A program made the position numbers and the translations under genes. Below are positions 1 through 9,477 of a stretch of DNA of 64,000 bases, piece after piece. Origin of the DNA: AP-15 sp963814805 (GTDB lineage Bacteria > Pseudomonadota > Alphaproteobacteria > ATCC43930 > CGMCC-115725); contig CAWFER010000023.1 of assembly GCA_963814805.1 (NCBI GenBank), positions 393,804 through 457,803 on the forward strand, written 5' to 3'. The stretch's first letter is position 1; every line of letters starts with the position of its first letter. The notes beneath the pieces were generated by a model that was not told the DNA's origin, did not search any database, and saw only the letters and a list, made by a program, of their open reading frames with translations.

Positions 1-474
1 CAGCCATCCCAGATCAGATAGGCGAGCAGCAGATCGACGAGGCCGCTGAACAAGACCCAGCCCCAGCTCGGCAGATGGCGACGGTGCTCGATCGCTAGGA
101 AGATGGCCGCGATCCCCTCGATGAGGAAAAACGCGCCGAGCCAGATCGTCAGGGTCAAGACGCCGGCGATCGGCCGCAGCACCAGCACTAGCCCGAGCAG
201 CGATCGCCAGCACGGCGGTCAACAGGGACCAGACGAAACCCGGCATGCTGCGATGCTGCAACACCGAGATCGTGCGGAAGATGCCGCCGACAAAAAACAG
301 CCAGCCGATCACGATCGTGATCGCCAGGCTGGCAATTTCCGGCACGGCGATCGCCAGCAGCCCGAGCACCATCATGACGATGCCTTCGGCGAGGAAGAGC
401 TTCCAATGCGCGTGGATCGCGGCCGCCAGCTGCCCGCGGATCCCATCGAGATCGGTAATTAATTGATTGCTCAT
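1..474 (-). CDS. HdeD/DUF308-family membrane protein (3' part beyond window)
   Basis: Integral membrane protein of the HdeD (acid-resistance, DUF308) family. Starting at the ATG at 472-474, the product has a short polar N-terminus of about 25 residues and then closely spaced hydrophobic helices, including stretches reading LLAIAVPEIASLAI and GWLFFVGGIFRTI, which is the family pattern of helix pairs. The frame breaks near 195: after it the hydrophobic reading resumes in another frame (VLRPIAGVLTLTIW, then FFLIEGIAAIF). The gene runs off the left edge. HdeD proteins protect the inner membrane in acid in enteric bacteria; in other taxa the role is only presumed. Confidence 0.82.
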   Translation of the reverse strand, partial: MSNQLITDLDGIRGQLAAAIHAHWKLFLAEGIVMMVLGLLAIAVPEIASLAITIVIGWLFFVGGIFRTISVLQHRSMPGFVWSLLTAVLAIAARASAGAAADRRRLDPDDLARRVFPHRGDRGHLPSDRAPSPSAELGLGLVQRPRRSAARLSDLGWL

Positions 475-576
475 CGTGCTCGCCTTGACCCCTGTCGGTG
501 GCTCGTGTCAGCGATCATAGCCGATCGGCTTCGGCATTGGCACCGGCGAGGGTTGGTTCGCAAACGCCGCGCCGTT

Positions 577-1936
577 TCAGCCACCGTTTCCAACCGCGCG
601 CATGGCGGCCCTGGCCAACGCATCGCCGCTCTGCCGAGCGGAGGCGGCAACCGTTCCGGCTTTGCTGCTGCCGACCACGGCGAAGACGACGAACCCGCCT
701 CTTGGACGCGGCGCTATGAAGTAGCGCGCGGTGCGCTCTTCGTTTTGTCCGGTGCAGGACAAGGTCGCGCTGTACACCATGCCGTTGTCGATTTGGCTCT
801 TCGACCGCGCCGAGGCGAAATCTCCGTTGCACATCCTCGGATCGACCGCGATCAGATTGGAGGCGATGCCGATGCCGCTGACATCGGGACCGGGCGGGAT
901 GATCTTGACCGCACCGGCGGAATTGTCGGACCGCCACACGGCGGCGAAGCTGGCCAGCGCGGCCGGCTTGTCGGTCGCGACGATCCGCGCGTTCGGCAGA
1001 TGCGCCGCGGTGAAGAAATCTTGCGCCAGCCTGACTTCCTCGAAATCGGTCGGCGGCGCCGATGGCAGCGCGTCGGCGGCCGGAGGCAGCGAATATGCCG
1101 GCGCCGCGTTGCCGACCGGCGGCCTCGGCGCATCGAGCGCCACGAATTTCGCTCCGGGCGTCGCCGTGAAGGCCAAAGGCGCGGCCCTTGGCCATGGCGG
1201 CGCGGCCCGGCGCTCGCCGTCGCATGTCGCCGGCGCGGTTCCGCTCCCCGGCGCTGCAGTCGACGCGCCTTTGGCGGCCAGCGGCGCGCCGGCGGCCGCG
1301 GGCTCGGTTGTCCCTGGCGGCGGCGTTGCCGCCGGGGCCCGGCCGATAGCGGGGGACGGAGCCGACGTCGGCTCGACCGCGGGCTCGGTCGCGGCGAGGG
1401 TCTGCGGCGGCGCCGTCGAGGCAGCGCGTTTCGAGCGCGACCGACTGCTGCACGCAATTCGCTCAATTCGGCCATCGCCGCGCGGGCGCCGTTGAGCTCG
1501 AACAAATAAGATTGCCCGTCGGCGATCACGTTCAGCTCGGAGCTGCGGCGCAGGCGATCGATCAGATCGCATTGTCGTCGGGCAGCACAACCAGCACGAC
1601 CTGCCGGTTCGGGATGGTGCCGACCACGGCCACCCGACGACCGTTATCGAAGCGCAACGCGACCGGCAGTTTTGCTTGCGGGGCAAATGCCCATTGCGGA
1701 TCGATAAACCCGAGCCACCAACGCCCGGCATCGGTGAGCAGGATGAACATATTGATGCCGCTGTCGTAGGCCACACCCGCCGAGCAGTGGGTAAAGCTGC
1801 CGGTTCGGTCGTCGGTATAGGCGCCGCCCGACCAAAAACCGACCCGAAACGCGCGCAGCGGCCCCGCGGCGTCGGCCATGCCTGCGCACCACACCAAGGC
1901 CGCCGCGACGATCGCAGCGATACGAGCGTAAGACAT
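577..1936 (-). CDS. Secreted/periplasmic protein of unknown function, AP-rich linker
   Basis: The ATG at 1934-1936 opens a product whose first 23 residues form a clear Sec signal peptide (MSYARIAAIVAAALVW, then a small-residue site before AGPLRAF). An N-terminal domain of about 100 residues is followed by an alanine/proline-rich linker and a C-terminal domain containing DFFTAAHLPNARIVATDKPA, a conserved-looking Cys near MCNGDF and another near ATLSCTGQ. The coding signal changes frame near 1560 and again near 1430-1460; both are probably sequencing indels. I do not recognise the family. A periplasmic or envelope location is inferred from the signal peptide alone. Confidence 0.6.
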
Positions 1937-2136
1937 CGCACCCCCTCCGTCTCGGGGCAAATTTAACACTTTTTTGACGGAGCCAACCAGTCGGAGCATG
2001 GTCGCCGGCGGCACGCGGTTGAGCGATCGGATGGCGGCGAACCGACACCCATGTCCAACCGTGTCGGGTTAGTTCAGGCCACGGCAGCTGGGATTGAACC
2101 GCCAAGCTCAGCCCTCAGTAAGCCCGGCGCTGCGGT

Positions 2137-3567
2137 TCATACCGCAGGACGAGTTCTGACCTCGTCCGCCACCTTGCGCGGCAGGAACTGGCCGTCCTTG
2201 AGGTCGCCGGCGAAAGCGCCGCCTTCGACGACGATCTTGCCGCGCAGCATGGTCAAGGACGGCCAGGCGGCGAGGTCACGGCCCTCCCACGGACTGTAAT
2301 CGGCCTCGTGCATTTCAGCGGCGCGCACAACGTGGCGGCGGCGCGGGTCGAGCACCACGATGTCGGCGTCTGAGCCCACCGCCAGCGCGCCCTTGCGCGG
2401 GTAGAGGCCCATGATCTTTGCGGCGTTGGCCGAGACCAGCCCGACGAAATCCAACAAACTGCGACGGCGCTTTTCTACCGTCTCGGTATAGATCAACGAC
2501 AGCCGCGGCTCGACCCCGGCGTTGCCGCCGGTGGTGTCGTCGATCTGGCGGCCTTGCAATTTGATCCTGCAGCGGGCAGCAGATCTCGTCGGTGGCGACG
2601 GTCTGGATGGCGCCATGATCGGTCGCCGCCCATAGCGCCTGCTGGTCTGCCGGAAATTTCAGCGACGGATAGGTGTGATAGATCTGGCCGTTCGGGCGCT
2701 TATAGTCTTCGCAATTGTAGAGCAGGTACTGGTGCAGGGTCTCGCCGTAGATCGGCGCGCCGTTCGCCCGCGCCGCCGCGATCGCTTGACGCCGGTCGCG
2801 GCCGAAGTGTGCATCATGTAGAGTGCGGCGCCCTCGATACTGGCGGCGAGCCGGATCACCCGGTTGAACGCCAGATCCTCCGACAGGGTGTTGTGCACCT
2901 CGGCCATGTTCTCGAAGCCGACCCGGTCTTCGCGAATGAGCTTTTCGTACATGTGCATGACGAGGTCGTTGTCCTCGGCGTGGATCGCGGCGATGCCGCC
3001 GGCCGTGGCGAGAACCTTCAGAACCTCCCAGATGTCGCCGAAATCGACCATCCGGCCTTTGCGGCTGGGGGTGATGTCGGTGGTGAAAATCTTGACGCTG
3101 GGATGCCCGGCCTGAACCGCCTCGGCCAGTTGCGGCGGCAATTCAGGCGCTAGCTTACCTTGGACCATCGTGTGAAACGCATAGTCGCAATGGCAGTCGC
3201 CAGCCCATTCCTGCTGCCGCCGCTCGATCGCTTGCTGCACATTGTCGCCGTCGCCGACCAGCGCGAAATCGAGGATCGTCGTGGTGCCGCCGTGCAACGC
3301 CGCCTGGCTGACCCGCGCCGGCCCGTCGGTCATCTGATGCTGCGTCGTGCCGGGCACGACGATCGGCCAGCGGCAATGGACATGCGGGTCGATCCCGCCC
3401 GGAATGACGATCTGCCCGCCGGCGTCGACCGTTCGGAAGGCGCCGACCGCGGCGAGGCTGCCCGGCGCGCCGATCGCGGCGATCTTGCCGCGGGCAACGC
3501 CAATATCGACCCGTTCCTCTCCGGTGGGCAGAATCGCCAGACCGTTGGCGACAACGATGTCGATCAT
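2137..3567 (-). CDS. D-hydantoinase/dihydropyrimidinase-like amidohydrolase
   Basis: Cyclic amidohydrolase that opens dihydropyrimidine or 5-substituted hydantoin rings in the cytoplasm. The start is the ATG at 3565-3567, preceded by a strong GAGGAGG ribosome site. Family features in order: IPGGIDPHVHCRW (metal-binding HxH), SVKIFTTD (region of the carboxylated lysine), AAIHAEDND, YMMHTSA (metal His), and the C-terminal GALAVGSDADIVVLDP typical of this family. Frame breaks near 2790 and 2575 split it into three parts that together give the usual length of about 475 residues. Flanked by short spacers and unlinked to the next plus-strand genes. The exact substrate cannot be read from the sequence. 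Confidence 0.88.
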
Positions 3568-4047
3568 GCAACCTCCTCGGGCCGGTCCGGACGACGAACC
3601 CATCTTGCCCTGACTGGAGTTTACCGCCCTCGGACCGATGGAGCCATTCGAACATGAATTTTGGCAGTCATGCGCTCACCGGGCCGACGATGCTCCCAAG
3701 CCGGGCACCGCCAGAGCGAATTAAGGCGTTTTTAGGAAGCGAGCACTGCACCGGAAATTCTGACGTATTCCTGATGTAAATTGGACGCATCTTTGATCGT
3801 TCTGTGGCAAAATCATGTCGATGCAGGGTCTGAAGGGCAACATCGGCTAGGTAAAGCAACTTTTCGCGCAATTGGTATCCAAAGAAAACCGTTCCATCCG
3901 GACTTTTGCGCTTGTGCTCCTCCGAATCGTAGCTTCTGGGTGCGATGTGTTGTGTTTCAAGCACCCGATCCCGTCATTCAGTGCCGTGGTACCGATGCGA
4001 CGTGGATCACGTCATCGGCCGCGGAGTATGCACAGAGTTATTGATGA
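3568..4047. other. Gene-poor spacer, reduced G+C
   Basis: About 480 bases with visibly lower G+C than the genes on either side. A short minus-strand reading frame (3668-3964) exists, but it lacks a recognisable domain or convincing ribosome site and I do not call it. The spacer opens the lower-G+C islet that continues to about 5.6 kb, so it may mark the edge of transferred DNA. Confidence 0.5.
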
Positions 4048-4803
4048 TTGGAGCATGGCGTGATCGAGACCCAAACAAACCTTACTGACTTGAAGAGGCA
4101 AATGACCTTTGTCGATTTCAACGATGCAAATTTTCACCTATCGGTCAGCGATGGAGAGCGATCTCAGAACAAGGATACATTGCTGAATGCGCTAATCTAT
4201 CGACCAACAATATATCAACGTAACGACATCAAATGGATCGCCGCTCACGCTTGGCGGGCCAAAGCCAAGGAACAAGGCATAGCGGCGTTGAAGGAAGCGA
4301 AACGATGTCTCGATCCGAGCTTGATCACGGAGGCCGCCGAGCCTATTGCGGCGCTTATTCGCCAATTGATTGGCACGGTACCCGCACAGGCGATGACCTG
4401 TGTTCCGTGCGGTCATTCCCGCCGACCCGACTGTTTTGGAAAACAGCTTGCCCACCGCGTGGCCCAATTGCTGGGAGTGCCTTTCATCCAGGTCTTTGCC
4501 GATCGGCCCTGCCCCGGGGTCAGTCATCCACGACGCTCAGCAAAGCTTCCGCCACTCCAGCAGATCGGCAACCCTCCTCGATCGGTTATACTCGTCGATG
4601 ATCTCTCTACCTCCGGGCGGCATCTTGAGGAAGTGGTCCTCGCCATGCGCCGGCTCGGGGCGTCTGCGTCGGCGTTCGCGTGGATCTCTGGCTCGGCGAC
4701 CCGGGGAACGTCATTGTCCGAGATGTCCTTCGAATCAGCAAAGCAGCACCTCTCTCGCCCTGCCGAAGTTCCCAGTCGCTCTTGGGGAAGGTCGATCGAG
4801 TGA
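4048..4803 (+). CDS. Phosphoribosyltransferase-like protein
   Basis: A 251-residue protein without frame breaks. Residues about 114-215 resemble a type I phosphoribosyltransferase (ComF-like) fold: a GTVPAQAMTCVPCGHSRR segment where ComF-like proteins have a substrate loop, then a hydrophobic strand and the PRPP-binding loop VILVDDLSTSG at about 180-190. The N-terminal 110 residues are not recognised. The start is a TTG at 4048; a GTG at 4060 is an alternative. It lies 12 bases before a small gene in a lower-G+C islet with a terminase-small-subunit-like gene, so a mobile-element origin is plausible. Whether it transfers phosphoribose or only binds a nucleotide is not known. Confidence 0.6.
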   Translation: MEHGVIETQTNLTDLKRQMTFVDFNDANFHLSVSDGERSQNKDTLLNALIYRPTIYQRNDIKWIAAHAWRAKAKEQGIAALKEAKRCLDPSLITEAAEPIAALIRQLIGTVPAQAMTCVPCGHSRRPDCFGKQLAHRVAQLLGVPFIQVFADRPCPGVSHPRRSAKLPPLQQIGNPPRSVILVDDLSTSGRHLEEVVLAMRRLGASASAFAWISGSATRGTSLSEMSFESAKQHLSRPAEVPSRSWGRSIE

Positions 4804-4815
4804 AATTGCCTCTCC

Positions 4816-5088
4816 ATGGCGAAGGTCCCGACATTAATTTTATGTGTGCAAGCGGTCAAACGGCATCCACCAAGTTGGCTCGCGGCTCAAGTCGCTGACA
4901 TCATTTTGCCTCCCTCGCCCGCCTGCGCTGGACTGGTTTTTGACGGTCGACGCGGTAGGGTGAGCATTGTCGTCTTGTCGGAAGGCGAAGTGGTGATGGT
5001 GGTCAAGCACACGGCTCAGAAAGTTCGCTACCAGTCTGGTCCGCGACTAGACGCCATTCATCAGTTCGGCCGGAGCGTCACCGGTTAA
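4816..5088 (+). CDS. Small protein of unknown function (90 aa)
   Basis: ATG at 4816, 12 bases after the phosphoribosyltransferase-like gene and 22 bases before the next gene, so it reads as part of a three-gene unit. The product begins MAKVPTLILCVQAVKRHPP and has alternating hydrophobic strands (SIVVLSEGEVVMVVKH) suggesting a small beta-rich fold. No family recognised. Codon use matches its lower-G+C neighbours. Confidence 0.4.
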   Translation: MAKVPTLILCVQAVKRHPPSWLAAQVADIILPPSPACAGLVFDGRRGRVSIVVLSEGEVVMVVKHTAQKVRYQSGPRLDAIHQFGRSVTG

Positions 5089-5110
5089 ACCGCGTGGGGA
5101 TGCGCGAGCG

Positions 5111-5611
5111 ATGCAGGCGCCGAGGCTCAGCCGGGAACGGCAACAGCGCTTCCTGGCAGCTCTGGCCGATGCCGGAGATGTTTCGGCTGCGGCTACAGCG
5201 GCAGGGGTCAGCAAAGCACGGGTGGACGAGATCCGCAAACTCGACGCTGAGTTTTCAACAGAATGGGAAACAGCCCAGCGGATCTGGGCCGATAAGCTGG
5301 AACAGGAAGCAAGGAGGCGGGCTGTTGAGGGCGTCCGCGAGCCGCTCGTCAGCGACGGCAAGATCGTTCGTGACGACGACGGGCAGCCGATCGTCGTGCG
5401 CCGCTACTCCGACGGGTTGCTGCTTGCGTTCTTGAGGACCCATCGCCCTGAGACGTTTCATGATTACAAAATGGTGGAGATCACGATCCATCCTCGCTGG
5501 CTGCAATATCTGCTGGCGGCATTTGTGGTCGCCTTCACGGTGTGGGTTGTCGGCGACCTAACGTTGCAGGCGGCACAAGATCGCGCCACGATCATCGAAG
5601 AACCTCGATAA
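5111..5611 (+). CDS. Terminase-small-subunit-like HTH protein with C-terminal membrane helix
   Basis: A 166-residue protein. Residues about 8-45 (RQQRFLAALADAGDVSAAAT, then AGVSKARVDEIRK) form a helix-turn-helix of the kind found in phage terminase small subunits. Residues 97-117 (RRYSDGLLLAFLRTHRPETF) match the family motif for the segment after the DNA-binding domain. Unlike a phage terminase subunit, residues 131-151 (LQYLLAAFVVAFTVWVV) form one strong transmembrane helix followed by a short tail. No large terminase subunit or other phage gene is nearby, so it is probably a degenerate or repurposed mobile-element protein anchored in the membrane. Confidence 0.55.
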   Translation: MQAPRLSRERQQRFLAALADAGDVSAAATAAGVSKARVDEIRKLDAEFSTEWETAQRIWADKLEQEARRRAVEGVREPLVSDGKIVRDDDGQPIVVRRYSDGLLLAFLRTHRPETFHDYKMVEITIHPRWLQYLLAAFVVAFTVWVVGDLTLQAAQDRATIIEEPR

Positions 5612-5711
5612 CGGCGAACTGGCGCTGACGCGTCGACGCCGAAACGCGGTCTCCGCGGGCTCGGCCAGATCGCGCCGCAGGTCCTCCTACGGCCGCGGGA
5701 TCATATCTGGT

Positions 5712-6812
5712 TCAGGCGACGCGGTAGCGCTCGATCGTCGCCTTGTTGAATTTGAGGCCGAGGCCGGGGCCGGTCGGCATCATGAGTTCGCCGTTGTGCT
5801 GCTGCGGCGCCTCCTCGAACAGCGGCGTCAGCCACGGCATGTATTCGACGGTCAGCCCGTTCGGGATCGCCCCGATCAGATGGACGTGGACCTCGGGGAT
5901 CAGGTGGCTGACCACCGGCAGGTTGAAGGCCTCGGCCATGCCGGCGACCTTGAGCCATTGCGTGATGCCGCCGACCCGCACCAGATCGATCATCACCACA
6001 TCGACCGAGCGGGCCTCGACCATGTGGCGGAACGGCACGATGCCCCAGACATATTCGCCGCCGGCCACCGGGGTCGACAGCGCCGCGGTGACGCGGGCCA
6101 GACCGGGATAGTCGTCGGCGGTGGTCACGTCTTCGAGCCAGAACAGGCCGACCCCGACGTCCTCGACCCGGCGGCCGATGTCGATCGCCTGCTCCGGCCG
6201 CCAGCGCTGGTTGATGTCGCACATCAGCTTGATGTCGGGGCCGATCGCCTCGCGCACCCGGCGCATGCGCTCGACCTCCTTTGCCGGCGTGGTCTCGCCG
6301 GGCAGTGCCAGCTGCGTCTTCATCTCGCGCCAGCCCTTTTCCTTCAGGGTGGCGGCAGCCCGAACCACCCGGTCGAGCGAGAGACCGCGCATCAACGCGC
6401 CGCTGGCATAGGTCGGGACCCGGTCGCGCGCCCCGCCGAGCAATTTCCACAATGGCAGACCCATCGCCTTGCCGCGCAGATCCCAGAGCGCGATATCGAT
6501 CGCCGAATGAGCCAGGTTGAAGACGCCGCCCGGTCCGGCCGAGCCTGCCGCAGCGCGCAATTTCGCCGCGACCGCCTCGACCCGCACCGGGTCCTCGCCG
6601 ACGGCGAGCGCCCCCAGCTCCTCGACCGCGCGTTTGAGTGTCCCGGTCAGGGCTCCGCCGAAATAGGTGGCGCCGACTCCGACCGCGCCGTCGTCGGTCT
6701 CGATTTCGAGGGTGACGATCGGGCGGGTCCCGTTCGGATTCTCAGCGGCGCCGGCGAGCGGCTCGTCGGCCGGGAGTGCGACGATATTGGCGCGAATGCC
6801 GGTGACTTTCAT
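5712..6812 (-). CDS. Mandelate racemase/muconate lactonizing enzyme family protein
   Basis: Enolase-superfamily enzyme of 366 residues, intact. Such enzymes abstract a proton alpha to a carboxylate, bound to Mg2+ in the cytoplasm. The metal ligands are visible as D199 (LMCDINQRW), E227 (FWLEDV) and E253 (AGGEYVWG), and the general-base His as H303 (PVVSHLIPEVH). The usual Lys-x-Lys base motif reads K165-T-Q167, so the second lysine is replaced by glutamine. It lies 18 bases downstream of a class II aldolase gene on the same strand, which suggests one catabolic unit for a sugar acid or hydroxyacid. Substrate unknown. Confidence 0.9.
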   Translation of the reverse strand: MKVTGIRANIVALPADEPLAGAAENPNGTRPIVTLEIETDDGAVGVGATYFGGALTGTLKRAVEELGALAVGEDPVRVEAVAAKLRAAAGSAGPGGVFNLAHSAIDIALWDLRGKAMGLPLWKLLGGARDRVPTYASGALMRGLSLDRVVRAAATLKEKGWREMKTQLALPGETTPAKEVERMRRVREAIGPDIKLMCDINQRWRPEQAIDIGRRVEDVGVGLFWLEDVTTADDYPGLARVTAALSTPVAGGEYVWGIVPFRHMVEARSVDVVMIDLVRVGGITQWLKVAGMAEAFNLPVVSHLIPEVHVHLIGAIPNGLTVEYMPWLTPLFEEAPQQHNGELMMPTGPGLGLKFNKATIERYRVA

Positions 6813-6830
6813 CGGGCGGCCTCCCTCTGG

Positions 6831-7616
6831 TCAGTTCTTGTAGCCGGGATCGAGGCGATCGCACAGCCGCAGCAAGGCCGGCCATTCGCGCTGGCCCTGG
6901 AGGCGCGGCATGTTGCCGGAAAACTGAGCGGCCTGGCGCTCGCAGGTGTCTGCTGACGGCGCCACCATCTTGGCGCCGGCGGCGACCGCGGCCTGGATCT
7001 TCAGCTGCGCCTCGGCCGAGCGCTCGAAATGATAGGTCAGCGAAAACGCCTCGGCGACGTTGCGGCCGGTAGCCAGCAGGCCATGGTTGCGCAATACCAG
7101 CACCGGATACTGGGCGATGTCGTATTGCAGGCGCTCGCGCTCATCCATGTCGAGCGAGACACCCTCGTAATCGTGGTAGCCGAGCCGGTTGTAGAACCGC
7201 ATCGCCCATTGCGAGAGCGGCAGCAGCCCCTCTTCGAGCGCGCCGACCGCGATGTCGGCCTCGGTATGGGTGTGGACGACGCACTCGACGTCGGGCCGGC
7301 CGAGATAGATCGCGCCGTGGATCACGACGCCGGCATTGATCGGCTCATATTCGGAGGGCTCGATCAAATGACCGTCCGCGATATCGACCTTCAACAGGTT
7401 CGAGGCGGTGATCTCGTCGAACATCAGCCCCGACGGGTTGATCAGCATCTGGTCGGTGGTGCCCGGCACCCGCGCCGAGTTGTGGGTCAGCACCAGATCG
7501 TCCCAGCCGAAATGCGCGATCAGCCGATAGCAAGCGGCGAGATCGACCCGCACCTTCCATTCCTCCGGGCTGATATGCGCCGGCCGGTTCGAGATGTTGG
7601 CTTCGAGCGTGTCCAT
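6831..7616 (-). CDS. Class II aldolase/adducin-family protein
   Basis: A 261-residue class II aldolase, a fold that uses a divalent metal to split or decarboxylate hydroxyacids and sugar phosphates. The ATG at 7614-7616 is preceded by GAGGAGA. The metal-binding histidines are seen as H115 and H117 in ECVVHTHTEADI and H178 in LRNHGLL; THNSARVPG near residue 45 is the substrate-loop region. The enolase-superfamily gene follows 18 bases downstream and probably shares the transcript. Adducin-like proteins of this length often act on small organic acids; the substrate here is not identified. Confidence 0.88.
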   Translation of the reverse strand: MDTLEANISNRPAHISPEEWKVRVDLAACYRLIAHFGWDDLVLTHNSARVPGTTDQMLINPSGLMFDEITASNLLKVDIADGHLIEPSEYEPINAGVVIHGAIYLGRPDVECVVHTHTEADIAVGALEEGLLPLSQWAMRFYNRLGYHDYEGVSLDMDERERLQYDIAQYPVLVLRNHGLLATGRNVAEAFSLTYHFERSAEAQLKIQAAVAAGAKMVAPSADTCERQAAQFSGNMPRLQGQREWPALLRLCDRLDPGYKN

Positions 7617-7791
7617 AATTGTCTCCTCTCGACTGCGTCTTGCTTGATCAGGAACTGAGCTCCCGGCGGATCCGAACCCTGAGGCCGATAATAACGCTGA
7701 TTGGAACTCGAACACTCTTCGATGCGGGGATCGCCATGATGGATCGCCGGATCGATGACAATTCAGTCACGCCAGTACACTGAGCGAAGCC

Positions 7792-8185
7792 CTAGACAGG
7801 GGTGAACATTGGCACTGGCGGCCCGCCTTCGCTGGGCTTGAACACCAGCTTCACGGGCTGGCCGATGCGGATGCGGTCAAGGTCGCAATCGACGATGTTG
7901 GTCATCATCGTCGGGCCCTCGGCAGAGCGTCACATAGGCGATCGCGTACGGGATCGGCGCGCGGCGCATCACGCTATAGGTGTAGATCACCCCGTTGCCT
8001 GAGGCCTGCTGCAATTGGGTCTTGTCGCTGAAGCAGAACGGACACAACGCGCGCGGATAGTAATAGGTCTTGCCGCAGGCGGCGCATTTGCCGACCATCA
8101 GCTTGCCTTGCGCCGCGGCATCCCAGAACGCCTTGGTTTCGAGATTGGGGACCGGGGCTTGGATCTTGCGTTCCTGGCTCTGCAT
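7792..8185 (-). CDS. DUF35 OB-fold protein with rubredoxin-like zinc ribbon
   Basis: Small acyl-CoA-binding partner of a thiolase-like protein. From the ATG at 8183-8185, the zinc ribbon is C34-AA-C37 and C48-PF-C51, followed by an OB fold (NGVIYTYSVMRRAP, then IPYAIAYVTL). The frame breaks near 7925, after which the family tail (RIGQPVKLVFKPSEGG, then PMFTPV) is read. The start lies just after the stop of the thiolase-like gene. Pairs of this kind form complexes such as ChsH2-Ltp2, in which the DUF35 protein helps the aldolase or thiolase handle an acyl-CoA. Confidence 0.85.
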
Positions 8186-8190
8186 GACGC

Positions 8191-9364
8191 TCACTCCCGT
8201 TCCATGATCACGGTCGCCGCGCCGTGGCGGGTGCCGAGCGAGCCGCCGGTGCCGTGCGCCAATGCGAGATCGCAGTTCGGCACCTGCACCTTGGGGTGCG
8301 CCTCGCCGCGCAGCTGGCGCACCGCCTCGACCACCTTGGTCAGCCCGCCGCGGTTCGAGGGATGGTTGTTGCACAGGCCGCCGCCATCGGTGTTGAACGG
8401 CAGTTTGCCGGTGCCCGAAATGAGGTTGCCGTCCGACACGAAGCGGCCGCCCTGGCCTTTCTCGCAAAAACCCAGATCCTCGATCTGCATCACCACGGTG
8501 ATCGTAAAGCTGTCGTAGATCGAGGCGTATTTGATGTCGGCGGGCTTGACCCCGGCTTCGGCGAAGGCCGCCGGTCCCGACCACACCGCTCCCGAATAGG
8601 TCAGGTCGATCTGGCCGCCCATCTGGTGCTTTGGCGCCTCGCCGGCGCCGATGATCCGGACCAACGGCCGCTTCAGGCTGCTGCGCCACCTCGGGTGCTG
8701 CGACGATGATGGCGCCGCCGCCATCGCTGATCACGCAGCAATCGAGCCGGTGCAGCGGGTCGGCGATCATCGGCGAGTTGACCACGTCCTCGACCGTGAC
8801 CACGTCGCGCAGCATCGCATGCGGGTTGTACTGCGCGTGGTGCGAGGCCGCGACCTTGACCCAGGCGAGCTGTTCGCTGGTCGTGCCGTACTGGTGCATG
8901 TGCCGCATCGCGCACATCGCGTACATGTTCGCGGTGGCCGGCGCATATGGGTTCTCGAACGCGGTCTCGGCCGACTGCACCGTCGGTGCGCGCGGGGTGG
9001 TGCCGGTCGCCACCCCCTCGGTGCGCGGCCGGCCGGCCAGCGTGATCAGCGCTACCGAGCATTTGCCGGCGGCGATCGCCTCGGCCGCATGGCCGACCTG
9101 CAGCAGGTACGACGAGCCGCCAGTATCGGTCGAATCCCAGTGGCGCAGTCTCAAGCCGAGATAGTCGATCATCGACAATGCGCCCAGGCCCGGCGTGTCG
9201 CCGGCGGCGCAGAAATAGCCGTCGATGTCGTCCTTGCCGAGCCCGGCATCGGCGAGCGCGCCGGCGGCGCATTCGGCATGCAGCTGGAACAGCGATTTGT
9301 CGTCGGCCTTGCGCGTCGGATGCTCGAACACCCCTACGATATTGGCCTTGCCCTTGATGCTCAT
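8191..9364 (-). CDS. Thiolase-like (SCP-x/Ltp2-type) acyl-CoA protein
   Basis: Thiolase-fold protein of about 390 residues. It starts MSIKGKANIVGVFEHPTRK and contains DSTDTGGSSYLLQVGHAAEA where classical thiolases carry the nucleophilic Cys; here the position reads Gly-Ser-Ser. Other thiolase-fold landmarks are DCCVISDGGGAIIV, YDSFTITVVMQIEDLGF, TDGGGLCNNHPSNRGG and the C-terminal ALAHGTGGSLGTRHG. The frame breaks near 8690. The missing Cys and the adjoining DUF35 gene resemble Ltp2-type retro-aldolases of side-chain degradation more than a true thiolase; this functional assignment is inference. Confidence 0.82.
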
Positions 9365-9477
9365 CGCCGGCTGGTCCTCCCGATGGCGGCTGGTTCACGC
9401 ACGTCCCCAATCGGATACCGTCCAGCGCCCGCGGTCAATCCCGATCGCAAGCGGGGGCGCGAGCGGGTTGGCCGGCA

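Noticed and set aside
463..1509. A 348-codon plus-strand frame
   Set aside because: Arginine-rich shadow of the secreted protein gene on the other strand; no domain.
3668..3964. A 98-codon minus-strand frame
   Set aside because: No ribosome site, no domain, and a composition unlike real neighbours.
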